From: Clostridia bacterium
GTDB lineage: Bacteria; Bacillota; Clostridia; Christensenellales; CAG-138
Assembly: GCA_017523925.1 (NCBI GenBank)
Contig: JAFWVQ010000021.1
Location: 1-64,000 of the forward strand
Direction: 5' to 3'
Length of the DNA: 64,000 nucleotides
The notes beneath the pieces were generated by a model that saw nothing but the letters and a program-made list of their open reading frames with translations, did not search any database and was not told the origin of the DNA. This document shows positions 8,605 through 16,900 of this stretch, one piece after another. The translations under genes were made by a program, and so were the position numbers. Within the stretch, counting starts at the first letter, position 1, and each line of letters starts with the position of its first letter.

Positions 8605-8822
8605 TAAGCGTGCTCGGACTTCCGCTCGGATCCGCTGTTGCCCGACTTGAAGCCGAGGGCTTTGCCGTGGAAACCGTTGAAGCGCGCTCTATGAAGGGCG
8701 TTGAAGCGCCGGACTCGCTGCGCGTTATACGGCAGGCGGCGCTTGAAGGCCGCAGCGTGCCGACCGTTATGCTCGTTTATTCCGCGTTTCGCACATCGGT
8801 TTATTCGAAGAACGAGGAATAA
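8601..8822 (+). CDS. small PASTA-like protein of unknown function
   Basis: A 73-residue product that starts with TTG inside the frr stop (TTGA overlap) and ends 20 bases before uppS. The pattern [18 protein letters not shown], followed by a variable region and a RVIRQ strand, resembles one PASTA repeat, the extracellular module of penicillin-binding proteins and Ser/Thr kinases. There is no signal peptide or membrane segment, so if the fold is right it would be a free cytoplasmic copy. The conserved-looking operon position argues that it is real. Function unknown. Confidence 0.6.
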   Translation: MISVLGLPLGSAVARLEAEGFAVETVEARSMKGVEAPDSLRVIRQAALEGRSVPTVMLVYSAFRTSVYSKNEE

Positions 8823-8842
8823 GGACCGGTATTCATAAAATT

Positions 8843-9592
8843 ATGCCGAATATTTATCCGAAATTTACCGATGCGGAGCTCAAGGAGCTTTCGCTTATAA
8901 GGGATGCGCTTCCCCGCCACGTTGGCGTTATCATGGACGGCAACGGGCGCTGGGCAAAGAAGCGTCTGCTTCCAAGAAGCGCGGGGCATCGCGCGGGAAT
9001 GGAAGCGCTGCGCGGCATCGTGCGCTTTTCACATTCTGTCGGCATCGATGCGCTGACGGTCTACGCCTTTTCAACAGAAAATTGGCGCAGGCCGAGATCC
9101 GAGATCGACGCGCTGTTTTCCCTGCTCGAAGAGTATTTTCATAAGGAGATCGACGAGCTGGATGCAAACGGCGTTCGAATCAGGATAATCGGCGACAAAA
9201 CCGCTTTTGAAGGAAAACTCAAGCAGATACTCGAAACCGCCGAGGGCCGCACGGCGAACAATAACGGGCTTTGCTTCAATATTGCGCTAAACTACGGCAG
9301 CCGCGCCGAGATAGTTCATGCCGTTAACTCGCTTATCGAAAGCGGCGCTAAGGCGGGCGAAGTTACCGAGGAAATGCTCGACAGAAGGCTCTATACCTCC
9401 GGGCTCCCGGAGCTCGATCTGATAGTTCGCACCGCCGGCGAGCAGCGTCTCTCGAACTTTTTGCTTTGGCAGTGCGCATACGCGGAATTTGTTTTCACAT
9501 CCACGCTTTTCCCGGATCTCAGCCCCGAGATCTACACCGAATGCCTTAGGGAATATGCGGGACGCACCAGACGATTCGGAAAGGTGCTATAA
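8843..9592 (+). CDS. uppS: isoprenyl transferase (undecaprenyl diphosphate synthase)
   Basis: UppS condenses isopentenyl diphosphate units onto farnesyl diphosphate with cis geometry to give the C55 lipid carrier for peptidoglycan. Signatures are VGVIMDGNGRWAKKR near residue 31 (catalytic Asp), AGHRAGMEALR near 50, TVYAFSTENWRRP near 72, and the C-terminal VRTAGEQRLSNFLLWQCAYAE. The family usually reads RTSGE; here the Ser is Ala. The length of 249 residues is normal. It is the first of four consecutive envelope and isoprenoid genes (uppS, cdsA, dxr, rseP). Confidence 0.97.
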   Translation: MPNIYPKFTDAELKELSLIRDALPRHVGVIMDGNGRWAKKRLLPRSAGHRAGMEALRGIVRFSHSVGIDALTVYAFSTENWRRPRSEIDALFSLLEEYFHKEIDELDANGVRIRIIGDKTAFEGKLKQILETAEGRTANNNGLCFNIALNYGSRAEIVHAVNSLIESGAKAGEVTEEMLDRRLYTSGLPELDLIVRTAGEQRLSNFLLWQCAYAEFVFTSTLFPDLSPEIYTECLREYAGRTRRFGKVL

Positions 9593-9606
9593 CTGCTTTC
9601 ATCACT

Positions 9607-9631
9607 GGCGGTTCAGCCCAACTGAGCCGCC
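9607..9631 (+). other. perfect hairpin between uppS and cdsA
   Basis: A 10-bp perfect stem (9607-9616 with 9622-9631) with a five-base loop lies 15 bases after the uppS stop. There is no T-tract directly after it, so it may be a processing or attenuation element rather than a full terminator. Confidence 0.45.
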
Positions 9632-9663
9632 GTTAAGTTTAAATTATACTTTTGGGGGAAACT

Positions 9664-10497
9664 ATGAAGGATCTTCCTCTGCGCGCGGCTGTTGCCGTCG
9701 TGCTGCTCAGTCTGCTCGGGCTTGTTCTATGGCTCGGCGGAGTTTTTCAGGCGGTGATACTCGGCGTTTTCACGGTGCTTGCCGTGTTTGAAATGAACGC
9801 CGTATTCAAGGCGAAGGGCTTAAAGCCCTTCATCATACCGCATATCGTCTTTGGCGGCGGAATGTTTTTGCTTGCATATTTCTGCCCGCAATTCTTTCGC
9901 GGTTCGGCTGCGCTTGCTGTCATCACAGCTTTGTTTGCGGCGCTGTTCGCAATAGCGTTCGAGCGCGCGGTAAACCCGAAGCGCAGCAACGACGATCTTA
10001 CTGCGGCGCTCGCTATGCTCGTTTTTCCGGTCGCGCTGTTCGCATTCTTTGCGCTCGTGGGCTTTGCAAAGGATGATCACTCACGCATCGCGATAATCTG
10101 CGTTTTCGCTGGCGTTGCAATGGCGGACAACACGGCATACATGGTCGGTTCGCTTATCGGCAAGCATAAGCTCTGCCCCGCCATCAGCCCGAAAAAGAGC
10201 GTTGAAGGCGCTATCGCGGGTCTTATCGGCGGCGCGCTCGGCGGCGTTATCAGCTTCCTGCTGCAGAAGCTTTGGGGATTCAACGTTTCCATACTGACTC
10301 ATATCCTCGTTTGCTTCTTCGCCGGAGCGATCGGTCAGATCGGCGATCTGTTTGCCTCCACTTTCTAGCGCTGGGCTGATATCAAGGATTTTGGGCGGAT
10401 ATTCCCCGGTCACGGCGGCATAATCGACAGGCTCGACAGTGCGCTGTTCGCCGTACCCTTCGTTTATATCGTTTTCAGGCTGCTTGGGCTCATCTGA
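9664..10497 (+). pseudogene. cdsA: phosphatidate cytidylyltransferase, interrupted by an in-frame amber codon
   Basis: CdsA makes CDP-diacylglycerol from phosphatidate and CTP, the entry point to phospholipid synthesis. The frame from ATG 9664 (GGGGGAA site just upstream) encodes about seven membrane helices and then GDLFASTF, where a TAG stands at 10366-10368. Reading on in the same frame gives [24 protein letters not shown] and a last helix, ending at TGA 10495-10497 for 277 residues in all. The family signature is S-x-x-K-R-x4-K-D, so TAG replaces the invariant Lys (one change from AAG). Everything after it is undecayed. Explanations are sequence error, a very recent mutation, or suppression. 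The gene is normally essential. Confidence 0.9.
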
Positions 10498-10513
10498 GCG
10501 CGGAGGTTCGCAT

Positions 10514-11665
10514 ATGAAGAGTATCGCGGTTTTCGGCTCGACCGGCTCGATCGGCACGCAGGCGCTCTCCGTTGCCGGTTTTCATAAGGATGAGTTCTCG
10601 GTCAAGGTCATCGCCGCAAACAGGAACGTCGATCTTGTTGAAAAGCAGATAGACGAATTCGCGCCCGAATACGTCGGCATCTACGATGAATCGGCGGCGG
10701 CTCAGCTTAAAAAGCGCCGTCCGAATTGCAAGATCGTTTCCGGAAACGAGGTGAACGCACTTTGCGCTCTTCCCGTGATCGATACCGTAGTAAACGGCGT
10801 CAGCGGCTTTGCGGGGCTGTTCCCACTGCTTTCTGCGCTTGAGGCGGGAAAAACCGTTGCCCTTGCGAATAAGGAAAGCATAGTTTGCGCGCATACAATA
10901 GTTAATGCGGCGCTCGAGCGTCACGGCGGAAGGATACTGCCTGTGGACAGCGAGCAGAGCGCACTGTTTCAATGCCTTGCTGCGGGCAGGCGCGAGGACG
11001 TCAAAAGCCTTATCTTGACCGCTTCCGGCGGTATGTTCCGCGACTTTACAGCGCAGCAGCTCGAGCGGGTAACGCCCGAAATGGCCCTGTATCATCCAAC
11101 GTGGAGCATGGGCAGAAAGATCACCATCGACTCCTCCTCCCTTTTCAACAAGGGACTCGAGCTGATGGAAGCGGGCTGGCTTTTCAACTTTTCGCCCGAT
11201 GAGATACGCATATTCATTCATCCGCAGTCCATCGTTCATTCGATGGTTGAATACAAGGACGGCTCGGTGATAGCCCAGCTTGCAAAGCCCGATATGCGCC
11301 TTGCTATTCAGTATGCGCTGACCTATCCCGCACGCATCCCATCACAGCTTGGCGGAGTGTCCCCTGCCCTTCTTTCCGGTCTGACCTTCGCTGAGCCGGA
11401 CACCGAAAGATTCCCGGCGATAAGCCTTGCATACGAGGCGTTCCGCGAGGCAAACAGCCTTCCCGTCGCGTATAATTCGGGCAACGAAGCCGCGGTTGAA
11501 AGATTCATCGGCGGCGAGCTCCGTTTCACCGAGATAGCGAGCTGCGTGGAGTATGCAATGGCGCGGATCAGCCGCGTAAAGGTGTGCTCCGCAGAGGACG
11601 TTCTCGCGCTCGACAGGGAGGCAAGGCGGCTTGCAGGCGAGTATTCGCCGCGCCGCTCAACGTAA
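10514..11665 (+). CDS. dxr: 1-deoxy-D-xylulose 5-phosphate reductoisomerase
   Basis: DXR converts DXP to 2-C-methylerythritol 4-phosphate with NADPH, the committed step of the MEP isoprenoid pathway. The Rossmann motif VFGSTGSIGTQAL is at residues 5-17, LANKESIVCA near 118, and the substrate/metal region VDSEQSALFQCL near 146 with HPTWSMGRKITIDSSSLFNKG near 195. The start is ATG 10514 with GGAGGT six bases upstream; the frame is open further 5' but that part overlaps cdsA. The length of 383 residues is normal. Together with uppS it supplies the polyprenyl carrier. Confidence 0.97.
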   Translation: MKSIAVFGSTGSIGTQALSVAGFHKDEFSVKVIAANRNVDLVEKQIDEFAPEYVGIYDESAAAQLKKRRPNCKIVSGNEVNALCALPVIDTVVNGVSGFAGLFPLLSALEAGKTVALANKESIVCAHTIVNAALERHGGRILPVDSEQSALFQCLAAGRREDVKSLILTASGGMFRDFTAQQLERVTPEMALYHPTWSMGRKITIDSSSLFNKGLELMEAGWLFNFSPDEIRIFIHPQSIVHSMVEYKDGSVIAQLAKPDMRLAIQYALTYPARIPSQLGGVSPALLSGLTFAEPDTERFPAISLAYEAFREANSLPVAYNSGNEAAVERFIGGELRFTEIASCVEYAMARISRVKVCSAEDVLALDREARRLAGEYSPRRST

Positions 11666-11683
11666 AATTTCGAGGTAGATATT

Positions 11684-12766
11684 ATGACTTTTTTATACAT
11701 CCTGCTTGCGATACTCGTGCTTGAGTTTCTGATATTCATCCACGAGCTCGGGCATTATACGGCGGGCAAGCTGCTCGGCTTCCGTATTCTCGGCTTCTCG
11801 CTCGGCTTCGGTCCCGCGATCTTCAAATTCGAAAGAGGCGAGACCGAATATGCGCTTCGTGCGATTCCCTTCGGCGGCGCATGCCAGTTCGACGGCGAGG
11901 ATGAGGATGCGGAGAACGATCCGAGGAGATTCAACGCGAACCCGGTTTGGAAGCGCTTTATCGTTATCCTCGCCGGTCCCTTCATGAATATCGTTACGGC
12001 ATTTCTCATCGCATTCGTGCTCAACGTTGCAACGCCCATGCCCGTTCCCGCGATCGACCCCGAGACCGGCGGCAATATCGCATACGTTTCCGAGGTCAAT
12101 ATAAACAGCGCAGCCGATCGTGCGGGCATAATGTCCGGCGACGTGCTCGTGGCGATCAACGGCGAAAAACCCGCTCCCACCGAAACCGAGAGCGTTCTTG
12201 ATGCGTTCGTGCGCATGATCTCGTCCGCAGGGAATGAATTCTCCGTAACGATCAAACGCGGCGACGAGCTTCGCACGCTCGACGTTACCGGCGCATACAA
12301 TATCGGCTACCAAAAGACCGTGCTCGGCGTCAGCATGGGCACGCTTATCGACAGTTACGAGCATCTGAACGTCGGCGAAGCCTTTGTCGGCGCAGGTCGG
12401 TATCTTGTGAACATAGTCAAGCTGACCGGTCAGGCCATCGGCGGAATGTTCAAAAACGGCATCAAGGAGGGCGACGTTTCCGGCGTTGTCGGCACCGTGG
12501 GCATCATGGTGGACGTTGCTCGGGAGAGCACGGTGAACATCTTTTACGTGGCTGTTATCCTCTCGCTCAGCCTCGGCATATTCAACCTCATCCCCTTCCC
12601 CGCGCTCGACGGCGGCAGGCTGCTCTTCCTCATCATCGAGGCGATCATCGGCAGGCCGCTGAACCGCAAGGTAGAGGCGATAGTGAATGGAGTCGGCCTT
12701 GCACTGCTGTTTGCGCTGATGATAGCGGTTACAGCAAGCGATATCATCACGCTGATACGGCGATAG
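11684..12766 (+). CDS. rseP: RIP zinc metalloprotease (site-2 protease)
   Basis: RseP/RasP-type intramembrane protease of 360 residues that cleaves membrane-anchored anti-sigma factors and leftover signal peptides. The zinc site HELGH lies at about 21-25 inside the first membrane helix. A PDZ domain occupies roughly 120-205, and the third zinc ligand motif NLIPFPALDGGRLLF is near 302, followed by the final helices. It ends the pyrH-frr-uppS-cdsA-dxr cluster as in most Firmicutes, although ispG, which usually follows, is absent here. Its TAG stop shows that TAG is a normal stop codon in this genome. Confidence 0.96.
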   Translation: MTFLYILLAILVLEFLIFIHELGHYTAGKLLGFRILGFSLGFGPAIFKFERGETEYALRAIPFGGACQFDGEDEDAENDPRRFNANPVWKRFIVILAGPFMNIVTAFLIAFVLNVATPMPVPAIDPETGGNIAYVSEVNINSAADRAGIMSGDVLVAINGEKPAPTETESVLDAFVRMISSAGNEFSVTIKRGDELRTLDVTGAYNIGYQKTVLGVSMGTLIDSYEHLNVGEAFVGAGRYLVNIVKLTGQAIGGMFKNGIKEGDVSGVVGTVGIMVDVARESTVNIFYVAVILSLSLGIFNLIPFPALDGGRLLFLIIEAIIGRPLNRKVEAIVNGVGLALLFALMIAVTASDIITLIRR

Positions 12767-12792
12767 GCGCAAAAACATAAACGCGACACACA

Positions 12793-12820
12793 AAAGCCGC
12801 AGGCGATAACCTGCGGCTTT
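12793..12820. terminator. bidirectional terminator between rseP and arginine deiminase
   Basis: An 11-bp perfect stem (12793-12803 with 12810-12820) is flanked by A and T runs on both sides. It sits between two convergent genes and can serve both. Confidence 0.85.
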
Positions 12821-12846
12821 GATCATGCTTTGAAAAAGTTTAGCGC

Positions 12847-14067
12847 TTATTTTATCTCATCCCTGATCATGGGCATGCTCATGCACCTCGGGCCGCCCCT
12901 GCCGCGGCTGAGTTCGCCGCCGGGGATCGGGCTGACCTTAACGCCGGCCTTATCGATAAGCTCGTTCGTTATCACGTTGCGGTCGTAGGTGATGATGCTG
13001 CCGGGCGCCATCGCAAGGGAGTTTGCGCCCATATTCCAATGCTCGCGGCGGTACTGGATCGGGTCGCCGCCCGCGACTTCAACGAAGGTGACCTTGTCGA
13101 TGCCGAGCGCACGCTCGAGGATCCTTTCAACGGGATCGGTGGTCAGCGTCACGCGAAGCTCGCCGTTGCCGCCCGGGGTAATCTCGTACACGTCAAACCA
13201 CTTATGCGCGATACAGGGGTGCGCTAAGAACTTGTCGTGGTCGATATGGGTCATCAGCACGTCGAGGTGCATATAGGTGCGCGTGTTGGGGTTTTTAAAC
13301 AGAAGCACCTTCTCATAGCCGCGCTCGAAGAGGGTCTTCGCGAGCCTCTCAACCGCCGCAACGGTGGTCCTTTCGCCGCTGCCGATCGCAACGCATTTAT
13401 CGGAGAGCGAGAGCACGTCGCCGCCCTCGATGCCGTCGCCGCAGTTGTAGTCGTAGAGAAGATCGACTTCGCCCTTGCCGAAATACTCACCGTACTGATG
13501 GATATAGCGGATGAACAGCGTTTCACGCATACGAGCGGGCATGCACATCGCCGAAACCGCGATGCCCGTGCCGAGGCTGAAGCTGATATCGCGAGTGAAG
13601 TACAGGTTGGGAAGCGGATCGGTCAGGAACGGATAATCCTCCTTGACGTAGTATTGGATGGGCTTTTTATCGAGCCCCGCAAGATCATCGCGGGTTATGC
13701 CCTTTGCAACAGCGTCGAAGAGCTTTTCATAAGGCACGCTGCGAAGATAATCGCGCACGGCATCCGACAGGCTCAGACCCGAAACGCCGAGGCGCACGAA
13801 ATCATCGATAAAGGCATTCTTAACAGCTTCATCCTTGACGACCTCGCGGAACATATCCTCAATATAGACCACTTCAACGTCGTTCATGCGAAGGATGCCT
13901 GCGAACACGTCGTGTTCCTCGCCCGCACGGCGAACGTCCGGAGTGTCCTCAGCGAGCATTCTTTCAAGATAATCCGGCATCAGATTGCTCAGCTCAATGC
14001 CCGGACGATGGAGCATAACGCGCCTCAGTCTTCCGATCTCGGATTTAACGTTTATATGACCGTTCAT
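12847..14067 (-). CDS. arcA: arginine deiminase
   Basis: Hydrolyses arginine to citrulline and ammonia. The 406 residues carry the guanidine-modifying-enzyme pattern: FTRDISFSLGTGIAVSAM near 163, a catalytic Glu-x-Gly-Asp (GIEGGDVLSL) near 214, a His motif (TYMHLDVLMTHID) near 267, and the catalytic Cys in RGRGGPRCMSMP near the C-terminus. The usual partners arcB, arcC and arcD are not nearby, so the local context does not show whether it is used for ATP production, ammonia release against acid, or arginine removal. It has its own promoter. Confidence 0.95.
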   Translation of the reverse strand: MNGHINVKSEIGRLRRVMLHRPGIELSNLMPDYLERMLAEDTPDVRRAGEEHDVFAGILRMNDVEVVYIEDMFREVVKDEAVKNAFIDDFVRLGVSGLSLSDAVRDYLRSVPYEKLFDAVAKGITRDDLAGLDKKPIQYYVKEDYPFLTDPLPNLYFTRDISFSLGTGIAVSAMCMPARMRETLFIRYIHQYGEYFGKGEVDLLYDYNCGDGIEGGDVLSLSDKCVAIGSGERTTVAAVERLAKTLFERGYEKVLLFKNPNTRTYMHLDVLMTHIDHDKFLAHPCIAHKWFDVYEITPGGNGELRVTLTTDPVERILERALGIDKVTFVEVAGGDPIQYRREHWNMGANSLAMAPGSIITYDRNVITNELIDKAGVKVSPIPGGELSRGRGGPRCMSMPMIRDEIK

Positions 14068-14112
14068 TCTTTCCTCCCGTTAAAAGCAAGCAGCTTTGTA
14101 GTTTACCGTTCC

Positions 14113-14141
14113 ATTATAACACAACACAGCGGAGTATGCAA
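14113..14141 (-). promoter_or_regulatory. arginine deiminase promoter
   Basis: On the minus strand, TTGCAT (14141-14136) and a perfect TATAAT (14118-14113) are 17 bases apart, about 45 bases before the start codon. Confidence 0.8.
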
Positions 14142-14247
14142 ACGAATATCCGACAATTAACGCGCAAAGGCGCGCGCTTTCATGCCCGTATCATCGATCC
14201 GTTTTGCGCGATGCGTGCAATATAATTTGCCATCACCCCGTATAAAC

Positions 14248-14276
14248 TTGTTTTAGATCGGATTTGGCGGTATAAT
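14248..14276 (+). promoter_or_regulatory. transketolase promoter
   Basis: TTGTTT (14248-14253) and a perfect TATAAT (14271-14276) with 17-base spacing. The start would be near 14283, leaving a leader of about 70 bases before ATG 14354. Confidence 0.75.
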
Positions 14277-14353
14277 TAGGCTGTTATTTTATGGGCTTGC
14301 GTTCGAGGGAGGCAGTTCGGCTCGGCGCAAAATCCGGCCCCCGTGGAGTACTC

Positions 14354-16342
14354 ATGAAACAAATCGATAAACTTACGGTCAACACCATCAGGACCCTATG
14401 TGCGGACGCCATTCAAAAGGCAAAGAGCGGCCATCCCGGCATGGCGATAGGCGCTGCGCCGATCGCGCTTGCTATCTTCGAGCAGCTCAGGAAGAAGCCC
14501 TCTCAGAAGGATTGGCTCGGCCGCGATCGCTTTATCCTCAGCGCGGGGCATGCCTCCATGCTGAACTATGCGCTTTTGCATCTTTTCGGTTATGACGTCT
14601 CCATCGACGATATCAAGTCCTTCCGCCAGTTCGGAAGCAGAACTGCGGGGCATCCGGAATATGCCCATACCCCCGGCGTTGAGGCTACCACCGGCCCGCT
14701 CGGTCAGGGCTTTGCTATGGCCGTCGGCATGGCTGTGGCAGAAAGGCATCTTTCCGCAGTTTTTAACCGCGAAAGCTATCCCGTTTTCGATAATTACACC
14801 TATACGCTCGTCGGCGACGGCTGCATGATGGAGGGCGTTGTGTCCGAAGCGGCTTCCTTTGCCGGCACCATGGGGCTCGGCAAGCTTATCGCCGTTTACG
14901 ACTGCAACAAGATCACCATCGAGGGCAGCACCGATACCACCTTCACCGAGGACGTCAGCGCGCGCTTCACCGCCTACGGTTGGCAGGTGCTGAACGTTGC
15001 GGACGGAGAGGACATCGACGCGATCCGTGCCGCGCTCAATGAAGCAAAGCAGGAGCTCGATCACCCCTCGCTGATCATCGTGCATACGAATATCGCTCAG
15101 GGCACCGCCAAGCAAGGCTCCGCATCGAGCCACGGTGCGCCGCTCGGCGACGACGTTATCGCCGATTGGAAAAAGAGCCTCGGCTGGGAGTACGCGCCCT
15201 TTGAGGTGCCGGCTGAAGTCAAGGCGCATATCGCCGAGCTGAACGCTGCCAACGATGCCGCCGTTTGCGAATACGACGCGATGCTCGAAAAATACCACAG
15301 CGCCTACCCCGAGCTGACTTCGAAGCTCGCCGCATGGCTTTCGGGCAAGCTTCCCGAGGAGCTTTTGAACGGCAGCGAGCTGTTTGAGTTTGAGGATAAG
15401 CCGATAGCTACGAGGGTCTGCTCCGGCACCGTGCTCAACAGGATCGCCGCAAGGATGGAGAATCTTTTCGGCGGCAGCGCCGACCTTGCGCCGACCAATA
15501 TGAGCGAGCTCAAGGAGCTTCCCTATTTCAGCTCGAATACTCCCGAGGGCCGCAACGTGCATTTCGGTATCCGCGAATTTGCGATGGCTGCGATCTCCAA
15601 CGGCATCGCACTCTATGGCGGCTTGAAGCCCTATTGCGCGGGCTTCCTCGTGTTTGCTGATTATCTCAAGCCCGCTGCAAGGCTCAGCGCGCTGATGGGG
15701 CTTAACGTTATCTACGTTATGACGCACGACAGTATCTTCGTTGGCGAGGACGGCCCCACGCATCAGCCCATCGAGCAGCTTGATATGTTCAGAGCGACGC
15801 CCAACACCTTCGTTTTCCGCCCCGCAGACGGCCGAGAGACCGCCGCGAGCTATCTTGCTGCGCTCAATCTCAGCGCACCCGCTATCATCGCGCTTTCTCG
15901 CCAGAACCTGCCCCAGCTTCCCGGCACCGGCCGCGATGCGCTCAAGGGCGGCTACGTCATCAGCGAGGGCAGCTCCCCCGCTTCGCTTGACGCGGTTATA
16001 ATAGCGACGGGTTCCGAGGTTTCGCTCTCACTTGAGGCGCAGAAGCTGCTTGAAGCGGAGGGCAAGAGCGTTCGCGTTGTATCCATGCCCTGTGCAGAGC
16101 TTTTCGATGCTCAGAGCGAGGCGTACCGCGAGAGCGTGCTTCCCAAGGGGCTTGGCGCACGCGTTGCCGTTGAGGCGCTAGGCGGCGCAAGCTGGTACCG
16201 CTACGTTGGCCTTGACGGGCGCGTTGTTTCGATGAAGAGCTTCGGCACCTCCGCCCCCGGCGCGCAGGTTTACGAGCACTTCGGCTTCACCGCCGAAAGG
16301 GTCGCCGAAGCTGTGCGAGAGTCCATCGACTCCGCAAAGTGA
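14354..16342 (+). CDS. tkt: transketolase
   Basis: Thiamine-diphosphate enzyme that moves two-carbon units between sugar phosphates in the pentose phosphate pathway. The product of 662 residues is a full-length, single-chain transketolase: SGHPGMAIGAAPIA near 25, the ThDP motif starting VGDGCMMEGVVSEA near 154 and ending in YDCNKITI, and the pyrimidine-domain FGIREFAMAAISNGIALYGG near 405. The frame is open from 14291, but the ATG at 14354 has a GTGGAG site and lies beyond the promoter, and family members begin here. A terminator follows at 16371. Confidence 0.97.
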   Translation: MKQIDKLTVNTIRTLCADAIQKAKSGHPGMAIGAAPIALAIFEQLRKKPSQKDWLGRDRFILSAGHASMLNYALLHLFGYDVSIDDIKSFRQFGSRTAGHPEYAHTPGVEATTGPLGQGFAMAVGMAVAERHLSAVFNRESYPVFDNYTYTLVGDGCMMEGVVSEAASFAGTMGLGKLIAVYDCNKITIEGSTDTTFTEDVSARFTAYGWQVLNVADGEDIDAIRAALNEAKQELDHPSLIIVHTNIAQGTAKQGSASSHGAPLGDDVIADWKKSLGWEYAPFEVPAEVKAHIAELNAANDAAVCEYDAMLEKYHSAYPELTSKLAAWLSGKLPEELLNGSELFEFEDKPIATRVCSGTVLNRIAARMENLFGGSADLAPTNMSELKELPYFSSNTPEGRNVHFGIREFAMAAISNGIALYGGLKPYCAGFLVFADYLKPAARLSALMGLNVIYVMTHDSIFVGEDGPTHQPIEQLDMFRATPNTFVFRPADGRETAASYLAALNLSAPAIIALSRQNLPQLPGTGRDALKGGYVISEGSSPASLDAVIIATGSEVSLSLEAQKLLEAEGKSVRVVSMPCAELFDAQSEAYRESVLPKGLGARVAVEALGGASWYRYVGLDGRVVSMKSFGTSAPGAQVYEHFGFTAERVAEAVRESIDSAK

Positions 16343-16370
16343 TCGGCAATTTAGATAAATGAAGCCACCG

Positions 16371-16404
16371 GGATCCGCAGGCACGGCTTGCGGATCCATT
16401 TTAT
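16371..16404 (+). terminator. transketolase terminator
   Basis: A 9-bp perfect stem (16371-16379 with 16389-16397) is followed by ATTTTAT. Confidence 0.8.
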
Positions 16405-16575
16405 AGCCGCACGGCGCTTTGAATACGGGCATCGGGTTTTCGGAGATGTTTACACACTTCGTTTGTTATTTCGATTCGTACCGCTTTTTAGCTCGTTATT
16501 GTTTTGTTTATTCTCATGCGTTTGGTAAGCCATAGCATGCTTTCCAAATATATAATAGTTAATGGCGAAAGGGGC

Positions 16576-16604
16576 TTGAAAATGGTCTGAAAATTCGCTA
16601 TAAT
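16576..16604 (+). promoter_or_regulatory. tRNA-Thr promoter
   Basis: TTGAAA (16576-16581) and a perfect TATAAT (16599-16604) with a 17-base spacer lie 16 bases upstream of the mature tRNA. The region 16405-16575 shows no gene. Confidence 0.85.
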
Positions 16605-16620
16605 AGCACCTGTTCGGCAC

Positions 16621-16696
16621 GCTGGTGTAGCTCAGTAGGTAGAGCACGTCATTGGTAATGACGAGGTAGTCAGTTCGAATCTGATCACCAGCTCCA
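16621..16696 (+). tRNA. tRNA-Thr (anticodon GGT), CCA encoded
   Basis: A complete cloverleaf: acceptor stem GCTGGTG pairs with CACCAGC, D-stem GCTC/GAGC, anticodon stem CGTCA/TGACG with loop TTGGTAA (anticodon GGT at 16654-16656), variable loop AGGTA, T-stem GTCAG/CTGAT around TTCGAAT, discriminator T, and CCA encoded at 16694-16696. It decodes ACC and ACU. It is a single tRNA, not part of an array, with its own promoter and terminator. Confidence 0.97.
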
Positions 16697-16700
16697 ACAG

Positions 16701-16727
16701 AAAAGCCTTGCTTTGCAGGGCTTTTTT
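16701..16727 (+). terminator. tRNA-Thr terminator
   Basis: An 11-bp stem (16701-16711 with 16715-16725, one G-T pair) begins directly after the encoded CCA and ends in a run of six T. Confidence 0.9.
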
Positions 16728-16774
16728 CAGTTTCTTTTCCTGCCTTTCGCCTCAATAAGCATTTAAGATACTGT

Positions 16775-16803
16775 TTGACTTACTAATTTTTAATTGATAT
16801 AAT
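16775..16803 (+). promoter_or_regulatory. glycosyltransferase promoter
   Basis: TTGACT (16775-16780), a 17-base spacer and TATAAT (16798-16803). The start is predicted near 16810, which rules out the TTG at 16808 as initiation codon of the gene. Confidence 0.85.
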
Positions 16804-16900
16804 CATATTGTCGCTTCGGAAGATCTACAGAGGGGATCAAGGGCTCCGCTCTTTACTGAATGCTCTGTTATCCGAAGCAATCTTAATGGAGGCGCTGAAA

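Noticed and set aside
9645..9650. TATACT just before cdsA as an internal promoter
   Set aside because: It abuts the ribosome site and lacks a -35; a transcript from it would have no usable leader.
10366..10368. Genome-wide reassignment of TAG as a sense codon
   Set aside because: rseP, the glycosyltransferase, apbE and the nitroreductase end in TAG at the expected family lengths, so TAG works as a stop.
14396..15763. Long antisense frames over tkt, rseP (11693-12826) and the flippase (35207-36334)
   Set aside because: Same cause: shadows of real genes, with low-complexity His/Arg-rich translations.
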